Shown here: in pieces, positions 26,639-35,241 of the stretch | Layout of the letters: each line of letters opens with the position of its first letter | Position numbering within the stretch: position 1 is the stretch's first letter | NCBI GenBank assembly: GCA_903891095.1 | Contig: CAITDI010000011.1 | Coordinates: 1 to 64,000, forward strand | Source: an uncultured bacterium | GTDB lineage: Bacteria; Planctomycetota; Phycisphaerae; Phycisphaerales; SM1A02 | Reading direction: 5' to 3' | DNA length: 64,000 nucleotides | Made by a program: the position numbers and the translations under genes | The notes under the pieces: model-generated | What the model saw: only the letters and a program-made list of their open reading frames with translations | Databases searched by the model: none | Told to the model about the DNA's origin: nothing

Positions 26639-27766
26639 TTGATCGAGCGCACGCACATCACCTTGCTGACCCTCGCCGCGATCACGACGATCGGGTGCAG
26701 CATCGGGGGGTGTCGCTCGTCGGGTTCCGCGATGTCGGGTTCTGCGACGTCGGGTTCTGCGACGTCCGCCTCATCCGCCTCGCCCGCCGCAGTCAGCCCC
26801 GGCGCGCGTCGCGCGGAGCCGCTCATCGAGCCGTGGCGCTTTGGCGCGAGCAACGGCGAGTGCATCGACACGGGCACGCACCGCATCCACTCGACGCTGC
26901 GCGATCCGATCATCCGCGAGCGCATGCAGATCTTCCTGCCGACGGCGCTCGACCACTACCGCAGCGCGCTCGTTCCGCTGCCCGCGCCCGACGGGCCGAT
27001 CGACTTCTTCCTCTTCGGTACGCGCAGCGACTGGATGGCCTACACCCGCGAGCGTCTGCCGCAGGAAGCCGCGATGTACGAGAAGATCGGCCGCGGCGGC
27101 TACACCATCGAGGGCGACGCGGTCCTCTACGACATCGGCCGCTGGGACACCTTCACCATCGCCGCGCATGAGGGCTGGCACGCGTATTCGCAGCGCGTGT
27201 TCCGCCATCCGCTGCCGGTGTGGATGGAGGAGGGCATCGCCTGCTACATGGAAGGCGTGCGCGCGGGCGTCGACGGCGGGCCGCCGAAGTTCATGCCGTG
27301 GCGCAACACCGAGCGGTTTGGCGAGCTGCGCGATGTGGTCAACGAAGATCGCTTCGTGCCGCTCGAGGAATTCGTGCAGGGCACGCCGCAGGACTACCTC
27401 CGCGACGGGCGCCGCACGCTGCTCGCGTACTACGCGCAGGCGTGGGCGCTCGTGCATTTCCTCGACGAGGGCGAGGGCGGCCGCTACCGCAAGGGACTCG
27501 ACCGGCTGCTCGCCGACGCGGTCGACGGCCGCATCTCGGGCACGATCTGGGAGTCGAACAAGGCGGGAACCCGCAACGACCGACGCATCGCCATCGGACG
27601 GCAGATCGGCCCCGCGGTCATGCGCGAGTACTTCGACGAGGACATCAAGCGGATGGGCGAGGAATACCAGCGGTTCTGCCGCGCGCTCGTCCAGCGCGGC
27701 AACGGCGAGCGCATCTGGCGTGGCGAGAACCCGCTCAATCCGCTGCCTCCCGCGCCCGCGAAGTGA
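26639..27766 (+). CDS. lipoprotein with HExxH metallopeptidase motif (DUF1570-like)
   Basis: This 375-residue protein begins with a lipoprotein signal ending ITTIGC, followed by a low-complexity Gly-Ser-Ala-Thr linker made by three 15-bp in-frame repeats (about 26,735-26,780). The mature domain contains a gluzincin-type zinc motif, AAHEGWHAY (His177, Glu178, His181), followed by PVWMEEGIACYMEG, where Glu is the likely third ligand. This is the layout of DUF1570-type peptidase-like proteins common in planctomycetes. Peptidase activity is inferred from the motif. The start is TTG at 26639, with a TAGACT box 12 nt upstream. No ATG lies upstream in frame. rsmD follows closely. Confidence 0.78.
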   Translation: MIERTHITLLTLAAITTIGCSIGGCRSSGSAMSGSATSGSATSASSASPAAVSPGARRAEPLIEPWRFGASNGECIDTGTHRIHSTLRDPIIRERMQIFLPTALDHYRSALVPLPAPDGPIDFFLFGTRSDWMAYTRERLPQEAAMYEKIGRGGYTIEGDAVLYDIGRWDTFTIAAHEGWHAYSQRVFRHPLPVWMEEGIACYMEGVRAGVDGGPPKFMPWRNTERFGELRDVVNEDRFVPLEEFVQGTPQDYLRDGRRTLLAYYAQAWALVHFLDEGEGGRYRKGLDRLLADAVDGRISGTIWESNKAGTRNDRRIAIGRQIGPAVMREYFDEDIKRMGEEYQRFCRALVQRGNGERIWRGENPLNPLPPAPAK

Positions 27767-27779
27767 CGCCGTCACGCTG

Positions 27780-27785
27780 TACACT
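27780..27785 (+). promoter_or_regulatory. -10 box (TACACT) for a leaderless rsmD start
   Basis: TACACT, 6 nt (cgcgcc), then the GTG start at 27792. It lies directly after the stop of the upstream lipoprotein gene. It supports the GTG start. Confidence 0.55.
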
Positions 27786-27791
27786 CGCGCC

Positions 27792-28394
27792 GTGCTCAAG
27801 ATTCTCTCTGGTGACTATCGCTCACGCGTCCTCCTCACGCCCGACGGCGAGGACCGCACGCGCCCGATGACGGCGCGTGTGAAGGAGTCGGTGTTCGCGA
27901 TGCTGCATGGCTGGTTCAAGGACGCGCGCGTCCTCGACCTGTTCGCGGGCGTCGGGACCGTCGGCCTCGAGTGCGCGAGCCGCGGCGCGAAGGAAGTCGT
28001 CTGCATCGAGCGCGACCGCGACGTGTTCCGCTACCTCGAGCACAACATCGCCGCGCTCAAGGCGGGCGAGCGCGTGACCGCGCTGCAGGCCGACGCGCTC
28101 GGCCCGACCGCGCTCGCGCGCAGCCCGAAGCCCGTCGACCTGGTGTTCATGGATCCTCCGTACGCGCTCATGGTCGAGGAGGCGACGCGCAAGCTCGTCC
28201 TCGCGCAGGCCGCGCGCACGCGCACGCTGTTCGCCGACAAGGGCTTCCTCGTGCTGCGCACGCCGGTCGATCTCGTCGAGCCCGAGCGCTCGATCCCCGG
28301 GTTCGTCGGCCCCGAGAGCCACCGCTACAAGGACGACATGTGGGTCTATCTCTACATGCCGGAGAGGGTCGACGCGGAGAAGGCGGATGCCTGA
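27792..28394 (+). CDS. rsmD: 16S rRNA (guanine(966)-N(2))-methyltransferase
   Basis: RsmD has 200 residues and uses S-adenosylmethionine to methylate G966 of 16S rRNA. It shows the family opening LKILSGDYRSRVL, TRPMTARVKESVFAML, the SAM-binding loop VLDLFAGVGTVGLECASRG, the acidic tip CIERDRD and the catalytic DPPY in LVFMDPPYA. The GTG at 27792 is chosen because it matches the family N terminus and follows a TACACT box by 6 nt. The hydrolase gene overlaps its end by 8 bp (ATGCCTGA), so the two are coupled. The usual partner coaD is not adjacent. Confidence 0.92.
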   Translation: MLKILSGDYRSRVLLTPDGEDRTRPMTARVKESVFAMLHGWFKDARVLDLFAGVGTVGLECASRGAKEVVCIERDRDVFRYLEHNIAALKAGERVTALQADALGPTALARSPKPVDLVFMDPPYALMVEEATRKLVLAQAARTRTLFADKGFLVLRTPVDLVEPERSIPGFVGPESHRYKDDMWVYLYMPERVDAEKADA

Positions 28395-29169
28395 GCTCGG
28401 CGGCGGCCTGCCCGCAAGCGTGCGCGAGCGCGCGAGGTTCGAGAGCTTTGCGGGAGTGCCTGCGCTGGTCGTGCATCCTGGCTTCGCGTCGGACGGCGCG
28501 CTGCACGGCGAGCGCGCGCCGGTCCTGCTGTGGATGCACGGACGCACGGCGAACAAGGAGCTCGATCCCGGGCGGTTCCTGCGGCTGATGCGCGCGGGCA
28601 TCGCGACGGTGTCGGTCGATCTCCCCGGTCACGGCGCGCGGCACGACGACGCGCTGCAGCAGCCCGAGCGCACGCTGGAGTTCGTCGAGCAGATGGCGCG
28701 CGAGATCGACGCGGTGGTCGAGGCGATGCTCGCGACCGGCTGGTTCGACGACACGCGCATGGCGATCGGCGGCATGAGCGCGGGCGGCATGTCGACGCTG
28801 ATCCGGCTGTGCAGCGCGCATTCGTTTCGCGCGGCGTGCGTCGAGTGCACGACGGGTTCGTTCGCGTGGCAGCGGAACCGCGCGATGTACGACGCGCAGC
28901 GCGCGACGCGGCTCGATCCGATCCAGCATCTCGACGGCTGGCGGGCGATCCCGCTGCTTGTCCTGCACAACGAGCTGGATGCGTGGGTCGCGGTGGATGG
29001 CCAGCGTGAGTTCGTCGAGTCGCTGAGGGCGCGCGGGCTTGCGAAGGACGTCGAGATGCACGAGTACGGCGAGACGGGCGCGCCGTACGAGCACTCGGGG
29101 TTCGGCCGGTTCGCGAGCGACGCGAAGGACCGGCAGACGAACTTTCTCGTGAAGCATCTGCGCGCGTAG
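28387..29169 (+). CDS. alpha/beta hydrolase (dienelactone hydrolase/prolyl oligopeptidase-like)
   Basis: This is an alpha/beta-hydrolase-fold protein of 260 residues, cytoplasmic with no signal peptide. The oxyanion strand is PVLLWMHGRTANKE, the nucleophile elbow is GGMSAGGM (Ser), a possible acid is in LHNELDAWV, and the catalytic His is probably in the terminal EHSGFGRF. The SVDLPGHGARHDD segment is typical of acyl-peptide or ester hydrolases. The substrate is unknown. The ATG at 28387 overlaps the rsmD stop codon, so it is co-translated with rsmD. After its stop comes a 14-bp tandem repeat and a pair of family A palindromes. Confidence 0.8.
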   Translation: MPELGGGLPASVRERARFESFAGVPALVVHPGFASDGALHGERAPVLLWMHGRTANKELDPGRFLRLMRAGIATVSVDLPGHGARHDDALQQPERTLEFVEQMAREIDAVVEAMLATGWFDDTRMAIGGMSAGGMSTLIRLCSAHSFRAACVECTTGSFAWQRNRAMYDAQRATRLDPIQHLDGWRAIPLLVLHNELDAWVAVDGQREFVESLRARGLAKDVEMHEYGETGAPYEHSGFGRFASDAKDRQTNFLVKHLRA

Positions 29170-29178
29170 CGGTGGGCG

Positions 29179-29262
29179 GGGACTGATGACGCGTGGTTGA
29201 TGAGCCGTGATTGATGACTCGTGATCGATGATCCGTGGTTGATGATTCGTGGTTGATGATTC
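29179..29262. repeat. 14-bp tandem repeat, six units
   Basis: Six units of 14 bp follow the hydrolase gene, with consensus gtggttgatgattc. The last two are identical and the first is the most diverged. The unit is unrelated to the family A palindromes that follow, but its period equals that of the repeats at 16816 and 38819. Confidence 0.75.
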
Positions 29263-29282
29263 AAGGCCTTGAACGTACGCAG

Positions 29283-29386
29283 CCGTGAATGCCCGCAGGC
29301 GTGAGCCTGCGGCACGGTTGACGTGGGGGTCGGTGGTGACTTTTGCGTCTTGTGTTCCGCAGGCTTCCGCCTGCGGGCATTCACGG
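29283..29386. repeat. family A interspersed palindromic repeat, inverted pair
   Basis: The left copy (29283-29315, reversed) contains CCGCAGGC-gtga-GCCTGCGG. The right copy (29351-29386, forward) reads GTTCCGCAGGCTTCCGCC followed by TGCGGGCATTCACGG and contains CCGCAGGC-ttcc-GCCTGCGG. The outer 17 bases of the two copies are exact reverse complements, so the whole 104 bp is a large inverted repeat. It lies between the ends of two convergent genes (hydrolase and esterase). Related copies are at 38501-38826. Confidence 0.8.
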
Positions 29387-29438
29387 CTTTGGGTAACTCA
29401 CGGCTTTGGGACAGGCGTGGTGTTGCGCCCGCGCGCCG

Positions 29439-32400
29439 CTACTTCGCTGGCTCGATCTCCACGTCGCAGAAGGTCAGCGCGGCGATGCCGTTTGCGCCGC
29501 GGATGAGGCGCTTCTGCTCCCAGCGGTCGCTGTCGACATACTTGATCGTGCGCGCGTCGGTCTTCGACTTGAGCTTGAGGCGCACCGTGCTTCCGTCGCC
29601 CGAGCTCGCCGCAACCTCGGCCTTCTTGCCGCCGAGGTGGAACTCCTCCGCGCACTCCGGCCGCCACACGACGGGCTGGTCGAACTCGAGCACGATCTCG
29701 TCGCACGCGGCGCTCGCGAAGCGCGCGCGCAGGATGTTCGGCGGCGTGATCGATCCCTGCGGCTTGACGCCGTAGTTGTCGCGGTCGACGAGCGGCGCGA
29801 TGAGCTTCGCGAACTGCGCATATCCCGCGGCGGGGTAGTGGCAGCCGCCCGGCGGCTCGATGCCGAGCGTCGACATCACGCTCATGTTCGAGAACGCCGC
29901 GGGCAGCGTGCGCTGCACCTCGCGCAGCCGGTCGTCGGAATCGTCGCGGCCCATCGCGCACGACTTCGGCCAGATCTGGAACATGTAGTAGTGCTGCACG
30001 TTGGGGAACGCGAGCTTCCACGCCGCGACCATGTCGAGGAAGTACGCTCGGTAGGTCTCGAATCCGAAGCCGCCCGTCGGGCCGTCGGAACCCTGGTCGT
30101 TCTCGCCCTGGTGCCAGAGCACGCCGCGGATGCCGTCCTCGAGCCGCGCCTGATGCACGCGCCAGAGCAGGCGGCCGTGGATCGTGTCGCGGTTCTCGGG
30201 GTTCGCCTCGTCGCGCTGGTGCTGGTCGACGCGCGTGCCGCCGACCGCGCCGTTGATGATGCAGATCGGGACATGCTGCGTGTCGACGAGATGCTGCGCG
30301 AGGTCGTAGCCCCAGTAGCCGATCGAGAGCTGGTCGTCCTTGCCGCGGCGCACGGCGTTGCCCCAGCGCACGCTGCCGGGATTTCCGCCGGTCGCGCCGA
30401 AGCTGCGGATCCACTCGTTCGAGTCGTCGAACTTGCCCTCGCCCCAGTCGGTCGAGACGGCGTTCGACTGGCCTTCGATGATGTACGCGTCGCCGCAGAC
30501 GATGTTGCGGACGGTGTCGATCACCGTGTCGTGCGCGCCGTACTTGGCGGTCGAAGTCGTTCCGAACTCGACGGTGTAGTGAACGAGCCCAGGCTTGAGC
30601 GTCGCGCTGAGCGCGTAGCGGCGATCGGCGGCGAGCGTCGCGCGCTTCTCGGCAAACGGCTTGCCGTCGGCGAGCACGCGCAGGAACACGCCGTCGATCG
30701 CACCAGGCACCGCGCCTGCCGATTCCGCAAGCACGCCGTTGTAGGCGAGCGTCGCTTCGTTCTCGTCGTCGCGCGCGTAGAAGGCGTTCTCCTCGGGCTT
30801 CTCGTCGGGGCCAGGCGTGCGATGCACCCATGCTTCTCGAGTGGCGTCCTGCGAAGGCTCGCGCACCGCGATCGTCGCGCTCCTCGTGATCGGCGTGCCG
30901 CCGTTGTCGATCGTCGCGGTGACCGTGAGCGTGCCGCTGTTGAGCGCGCGCGAGAGCCGCAGCGCGCCCGCCGAATCGCCGCTTGCCGCGTCGATCTCCT
31001 TGCGCACGGACATCGGGCCCGTCGTCCACGCCACGCGGAGTTCGCCCGCGGACTGGCCCTTGAGCGCCGCGAGATTGCGCACGCGCGGCTCGATCTTGAT
31101 CGGCTTGCGTCCGTCCCACGATGCCGGCGCGACGAGCTCGAACTGCGGATCGGCGACGGCCTCCGCGATCTTGATCGCCGCCGACTTGGTCCTGACGCCA
31201 TCCGCGAACACGGCCTTGCACTCGAGCGTCGCGAGTTCATCGCCGCTCACGCGGCCTGCGTCGACCGAACACGAGAGCCGATCGGTCGCGACCACCGTCT
31301 CGCGGCCGCCACGCTTGAGCGTCCAGGTGATCTTCTGCGCGCCGTTCGCGCGTGCGGTCACGGTGGCCTTCGCGCCTTCCTTGATCGTGAGCTTCGCGTC
31401 GGAAAGCGTGAACGCATCGCGTGCACTCGCGCCCGCACGCGCATCCGCACGCGCATCCATCGCGACGATCGGCCCGACCGCCGTCTGCATCGGCTTCTGG
31501 TTCTCGTACTCGAGCTTGATCCAGTCGGCCGAGCGCGCGACGCTCGCGATGCGCACCTCGTCGACATCGCCGACGAAGTTGTAGTTGCCGTGCCAGCCGC
31601 CGATCCAGAGCGCGGAGGTGTCGGGGATCTTGACCTCGGGCGTCGACGCGCCGTCGAGAACGCCGTTGATGTACACGCGCGAATCCTTGGCCGAATACGT
31701 GTGCACCACGTGGTACCACTCGCCCGTCGCGAGCTTGCTCTCGGCGTCGACATCGGCGAAGTAGCACTGGATCGCGATGCGCGGCGGACTGAGGAAGTTC
31801 ATCATCACCTTCGCGGGGCGCTTCTCCTGGCCCCACGCGACGACGGTGCCGTTCACGCGCTCGGCGCGGAACCACGCGCTCGTCGACATCGGCCCCATGC
31901 CCTTCGGATAGGTCGTGATGTCGCTGCCCGCGAACACGCCCTGGCCGCCCGCGAGATGGCGCGCGTCGCCCACGATGCCGCGCGTCGAGGTCGTGCGCTC
32001 GTCCTTGGACTCGACGCTGCCCGTGTCGTCGGCGACGGGCTCGTTCATGTGCCACACGCTGCAGAAGCCGTTGCTTTCGTTGAACACCGCCTTGCCGTCG
32101 GACGCTGGCGCGGCGCCCGCGTTGCCCCAGTGGATGCGCAGTTCCTGGCGCGCGTTGCCGGCGATGTGGGGAATCCGAACCCAAATCGTCGCGCTTCCGA
32201 CCGTGGCGTTCCACTCCTCGATGCGATACGCGAGCGGCGCGCCGTCGGCGGCGGAGAAGCGGATGTCGTCGCCGTTCGCCTTGCACTGCGCGAAGTCGAG
32301 GAAGTCGCCGTTCAGACGCACGAGCAGCGGAAACCCGTCGATCGACGCCGAAGCGGGGAGGTTCGCGCCATCGGGCGTCGTGAGGATGTTGATCGTGCCG

Positions 32401-32480
32401 TGGTGCTGCCACGCGGCGTAGTCGTCGGCGAGCGGTGCGGGCGAACCAAGCGCGAGGGCGGCGATGAGCGTGGCGTGCAT
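29439..32480 (-). CDS. exported multidomain sialate O-acetylesterase-like protein
   Basis: This 1,013-residue exported protein starts at the ATG at 32480 (MHATLIAALALG signal, short). Domains in order: a DUF2341-like beta domain (about 20-125, NGDDIRFSAADG), a concanavalin/LamG-like domain (about 130-335, GEWYHVVHTYSAKDSRVYING), Ig-like or linker regions (about 350-560), and a SASA/SGNH esterase domain (about 660-930). The esterase nucleophile lies in IIEGQSNAVS (near residue 672), with the downstream LWHQGENDQG block near 788 and CHYPAAGYAQ near the C-terminal His. SASA enzymes remove O-acetyl groups from sialic acids or polysaccharides, so a role in extracellular glycan use fits. Catalytic residues appear intact. 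It diverges from the zinc-ribbon gene. Confidence 0.85.
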   Translation of the reverse strand: MHATLIAALALGSPAPLADDYAAWQHHGTINILTTPDGANLPASASIDGFPLLVRLNGDFLDFAQCKANGDDIRFSAADGAPLAYRIEEWNATVGSATIWVRIPHIAGNARQELRIHWGNAGAAPASDGKAVFNESNGFCSVWHMNEPVADDTGSVESKDERTTSTRGIVGDARHLAGGQGVFAGSDITTYPKGMGPMSTSAWFRAERVNGTVVAWGQEKRPAKVMMNFLSPPRIAIQCYFADVDAESKLATGEWYHVVHTYSAKDSRVYINGVLDGASTPEVKIPDTSALWIGGWHGNYNFVGDVDEVRIASVARSADWIKLEYENQKPMQTAVGPIVAMDARADARAGASARDAFTLSDAKLTIKEGAKATVTARANGAQKITWTLKRGGRETVVATDRLSCSVDAGRVSGDELATLECKAVFADGVRTKSAAIKIAEAVADPQFELVAPASWDGRKPIKIEPRVRNLAALKGQSAGELRVAWTTGPMSVRKEIDAASGDSAGALRLSRALNSGTLTVTATIDNGGTPITRSATIAVREPSQDATREAWVHRTPGPDEKPEENAFYARDDENEATLAYNGVLAESAGAVPGAIDGVFLRVLADGKPFAEKRATLAADRRYALSATLKPGLVHYTVEFGTTSTAKYGAHDTVIDTVRNIVCGDAYIIEGQSNAVSTDWGEGKFDDSNEWIRSFGATGGNPGSVRWGNAVRRGKDDQLSIGYWGYDLAQHLVDTQHVPICIINGAVGGTRVDQHQRDEANPENRDTIHGRLLWRVHQARLEDGIRGVLWHQGENDQGSDGPTGGFGFETYRAYFLDMVAAWKLAFPNVQHYYMFQIWPKSCAMGRDDSDDRLREVQRTLPAAFSNMSVMSTLGIEPPGGCHYPAAGYAQFAKLIAPLVDRDNYGVKPQGSITPPNILRARFASAACDEIVLEFDQPVVWRPECAEEFHLGGKKAEVAASSGDGSTVRLKLKSKTDARTIKYVDSDRWEQKRLIRGANGIAALTFCDVEIEPAK

Positions 32481-32549
32481 GAGGCGCGCAGCGTCCGCGA
32501 TTTTCGCACCGTTGTGCGCGCGGGCTTGTGGTCGATGCGTGAATTTCGC

Positions 32550-32555
32550 TAGGTT
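32550..32555 (+). promoter_or_regulatory. -10 box (TAGGTT) for a leaderless start
   Basis: TAGGTT, 6 nt (agggcg), ATG at 32562. A TTGTGG hexamer at 32526-32531 gives a possible -35 with an 18-bp spacer. It lies in the divergent region with the esterase gene. Confidence 0.6.
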
Positions 32556-32561
32556 AGGGCG

Positions 32562-33854
32562 ATGCACCAATGTCCCGCCTGCAGCTACCGCCTCGACGCG
32601 CTTCCCGGCGTGCCGCGCGTGCAGTTCGGCGAGTTCAACCACGATGTCGCGTGCCCCGAGTGCGGCTTTGTGATTCGCAAGGGCCAGCGGGTCGTGGTCG
32701 GCAGCACCGTGGCTGCGGCGGTCGGCGCGCGGATGAGGTGGTCGCAACTCGCGGGCGCGCTGGTCGGCATCCTGTTCACGCTCAACTGGAGCATCCAGGG
32801 TCTGTACGCCAAGGCCAAGGTGTTCGGCGCGACGGGCGACTGGAGCTTCTCGTGGCGCGATCCCGTGCAGTTGCTGTTCATCGTGGGATTCGCGTTCATC
32901 GCGCGCTGGCTGTATCGCATGCTGTTCTCAGCGAAGTACGAGCCGAAAGCCGGCGTCGAGTCGAATGCCGCGTGGATCATCGAGCCAGGCGCGCTGCGCG
33001 TGCTGCGTGCGGCCAAGATCGGCGAAGCGGCCGAGCAGGTGGCGGTGCTGTCTGCAGGCGAGATTCGCACCATCCGCGCGGTCGAGCTGCCGCGCGTTGC
33101 GTCGGCCACGAGGCTGCCGATCCAACTCGCGGTCTATCGCGATTCCGAGAAGGACACGCCGCACGTGATCCACGTTTCCGCGCAATGCATCGCCGACGAA
33201 CTCGCGACGAGCCTGCTCGCGAGCGTGCGGCGCGAGATGCGCGCCGAGGAGCTTCGCGCGCGCGAGGCCGCGCCGATTCTTGCGGGCCAGCCGATCGTGG
33301 TCCGCGGCGTGCCGTTCGAACCGATGGATGTGGGCGAGGTGCCGTCGCCGTTGCGCGGGTGGAAGGGCACGGCCGTTCGCTTCGCGGGTCCGGCGCTCGG
33401 AATGGTGTTCTTCTTCGGTGTGATGACGGGATTGGGCGCGCGAGCCGGCGGGCAATTGCTTCCGATGATGATCGCGTTGGGTGGGTTCCTGCTGACGTTC
33501 TGGATGGTCGCGCACCTCCGCAGCGTCGCGCGTGAGAAGCGCTCGAGCCGCGCCACCTGGACCTGCTCGCGCGACGGCCTCGTGATCGAGACGAACCTCC
33601 GCCGCTACCTCTTCAAGCGCCGCGAAACCAAGCGTTTCTCGCCGCAGGCCGTGCGCTCGATCGATGTCCGCATGAAGCACGGCGCCGCGTACCTCGAAGT
33701 CTCGTCGGTGCACGAACGCGAGCCCGTCGCGGTGCTCCACCCCGACGACTGGTCGGGCTCCGCGCCTGACACGCTCGCGCAGGCGATGCGCGAGGCGCTT
33801 GGCGAATCCTCGCCTGCGAACGCTTTGGCCGGACGCGCGTCGCAGGTACAGTGA
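32562..33854 (+). CDS. zinc-ribbon membrane protein of unknown function
   Basis: This 430-residue protein opens with a zinc-ribbon-like pair CPACSY...CPECGF (residues 4-7 and 32-35). Two hydrophobic segments follow near residues 65-80 (LAGALVGILFTLNW) and 105-120 (VQLLFIVGFAFIARWLY), and two more near 285-330 (GPALGMVFFFGVMTGLG, LLPMMIALGGFLLTFWMV). Cytoplasmic soluble parts lie between and after these. The C-terminal part (TWTCSRDGLVIETNLRRYLFKRRETKRF) resembles a PH-like domain. No enzymatic motif is visible and I do not recognise a family. The gene stands alone with its own -10 box, and the alpha-toroid gene starts 5 bp after its stop. Confidence 0.75.
   Translation: MHQCPACSYRLDALPGVPRVQFGEFNHDVACPECGFVIRKGQRVVVGSTVAAAVGARMRWSQLAGALVGILFTLNWSIQGLYAKAKVFGATGDWSFSWRDPVQLLFIVGFAFIARWLYRMLFSAKYEPKAGVESNAAWIIEPGALRVLRAAKIGEAAEQVAVLSAGEIRTIRAVELPRVASATRLPIQLAVYRDSEKDTPHVIHVSAQCIADELATSLLASVRREMRAEELRAREAAPILAGQPIVVRGVPFEPMDVGEVPSPLRGWKGTAVRFAGPALGMVFFFGVMTGLGARAGGQLLPMMIALGGFLLTFWMVAHLRSVAREKRSSRATWTCSRDGLVIETNLRRYLFKRRETKRFSPQAVRSIDVRMKHGAAYLEVSSVHEREPVAVLHPDDWSGSAPDTLAQAMREALGESSPANALAGRASQVQ
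33847..33852 (+). promoter_or_regulatory. -10 box (TACAGT) for a leaderless start
   Basis: TACAGT, 6 nt (gacccg), ATG at 33859. It overlaps the last codons of the upstream gene. TTTGGC at 33824-33829 is a possible -35 with a 17-bp spacer. Confidence 0.6.
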
Positions 33855-33858
33855 CCCG

Positions 33859-35007
33859 ATGCTGATCCCGCTCGCTGCGCTGCTCATCTCGATCGCTCCG
33901 CCCACGGAAGTCGCCGCGAAGCCCGCGCTCCCAACCGACGCCGAGGCGATCACCGCGGGCATCGCGCGCATCGTCGCGCTGCAGGAGAAGGGCCCGGGCG
34001 CCGATGTCGCCGCCGAGTGGCCCTACGAAGGCGTCTACCGCGTGGGCGGCAACATTCCGTACGGATATCGCGTCGGCGGCACTTCGATCGCGTGTCTCGC
34101 GCTGATGAAGGCGCCGGGCTTCGCGAGCGACGCCGCGCGCAAGGACGCGGTCGCGCGCGCGATCGACTTCGTCGCGAAATCGAAGGACGAGCCGCTGCTC
34201 TCGCCCGCGTACGACGGCGGCTACGACGTGCGCGGCTGGGCGCATTGCTACGGCCTGCGTTTTCTCATCGCCGCCAAGAAGGCGAACGCCGTGAGCGACG
34301 CGCAGAAGCCCGCGGTCGACGCGGCGATCGCGTTCTACCTCGACGCGCTCGCGAAGACCGAGATCCCGCAGGTCGGCGGCTGGCAGTACGCGCGCGGTCC
34401 CGCGCTCGATGCGCCGTGCGCGACCTCGCCGTTCATGACCGCGCCGTGCCTGATGGCGCTCGTCGAGGCGAAGGACGCGGGGCTCGCGGTGAGCCCCGAA
34501 CTCATCGCGCGCACCGTGCATGCGCTCGAGCTCACGCGCGGCGAGTCGGGCTACGTCGCCTACAACGCGCAGAAGCAGACGCGCGACGACACCAGGCAGA
34601 TCCCAGGCGCGATCGGCCGCATGTGCGCCGTCGAGGTCGCGCTCGCGCACGCGGGCAAGAAGGACGAGAAGCGGCTGCGCTTCGCGGTCGACCGGTTCTT
34701 CGAGTTCTGGCCCGAGCTCGAGAAGCGCCGCAAGAAGTCGGGCACGCACCTGCCGCCGTACAACGTCGCGCCGTACTACTTCTACTACGCGTTCGAGCAC
34801 GCGGCCGCGGCGATCGAGATGTTGCCGGAGGCGGACCGGCCTGCGCTGCGCGCGAAGTTCCGCGAGACGCTGTTCAAGTCGCGCGACGCGGATGGGACAT
34901 GGAACGACCGCGTGTTTGCGCGCAGCGCGAGCTTTGGTACGGCGATGAGCGTGCTGGCGTTGATGGAGGCGGGGGAGGCACTCGTCCCAGCGGCGCCTAC
35001 GAAGTAG
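33859..35007 (+). CDS. exported alpha-toroid (terpenoid cyclase/prenyltransferase fold) protein
   Basis: This 382-residue protein has a short signal sequence (LIPLAALLISIA). The body is made of paired-helix repeats with Gly-rich turns, as in the alpha/alpha-toroid fold of squalene cyclases and planctomycete prenyltransferase-like proteins. Examples are IARIVALQEKG, the GGTSIACLALMKAPG block, YDGGYDVRGWAHCYGLRFL, VGGWQYARGP and FARSASFGTAMSVLALMEAGE. No DxDD or other cyclase catalytic motif was found, so enzymatic cyclization is not claimed. Such proteins are frequent, function-unknown exported proteins in this phylum. The start at 33859 is supported by the box at 33847. Short 15-bp repeats follow the stop. 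Confidence 0.75.
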   Translation: MLIPLAALLISIAPPTEVAAKPALPTDAEAITAGIARIVALQEKGPGADVAAEWPYEGVYRVGGNIPYGYRVGGTSIACLALMKAPGFASDAARKDAVARAIDFVAKSKDEPLLSPAYDGGYDVRGWAHCYGLRFLIAAKKANAVSDAQKPAVDAAIAFYLDALAKTEIPQVGGWQYARGPALDAPCATSPFMTAPCLMALVEAKDAGLAVSPELIARTVHALELTRGESGYVAYNAQKQTRDDTRQIPGAIGRMCAVEVALAHAGKKDEKRLRFAVDRFFEFWPELEKRRKKSGTHLPPYNVAPYYFYYAFEHAAAAIEMLPEADRPALRAKFRETLFKSRDADGTWNDRVFARSASFGTAMSVLALMEAGEALVPAAPTK

Positions 35008-35020
35008 CGCGACACGAAGT

Positions 35021-35071
35021 CGCGCCGCCCAGAATCGCGCCGCCCAAAGCCGCGCCGCCCAATCTCGCGCA
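35021..35071. repeat. 15-bp tandem repeat after the alpha-toroid gene
   Basis: About 3.4 units of cgcgccgcccaaagc-like sequence start 13 bp after the stop codon at 35007. The bases around the stop (cgaagTAGcgc) resemble the flank of the first unit (cgaagTCGcgc), which suggests local duplication. The rest of the gap to cheX at 35242 holds the cheX ribosome binding site and nothing else recognisable. Confidence 0.6.
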
Positions 35072-35241
35072 GCACATAGGGCATCCTCCCCTCTTTGCCC
35101 CCATCGCCACACCACGCGCGAAGTCGCTCGCGCCGTCCGCCGATCCCTGCGTGTCCCATCAATCGGACACGCGCATCGTGCAGGAATGGCCCTGCCCGCA
35201 GCAATCTCGACGTTGGCCCGAAGTCGGCTCTAGGGAGGCCC

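Noticed and set aside
29406-32552. Plus-strand open frame of over 1,000 codons opposite the esterase gene
   Set aside because: Its composition is Arg/Ala/Val/Asp-rich without motifs. The minus strand encodes recognisable DUF2341, LamG and SASA domains.
33859-35007. Functional squalene/hopene cyclase
   Set aside because: The toroid-like repeats are present, but no DxDD catalytic motif or QW motifs were found, and the protein is only 382 residues with a signal peptide.
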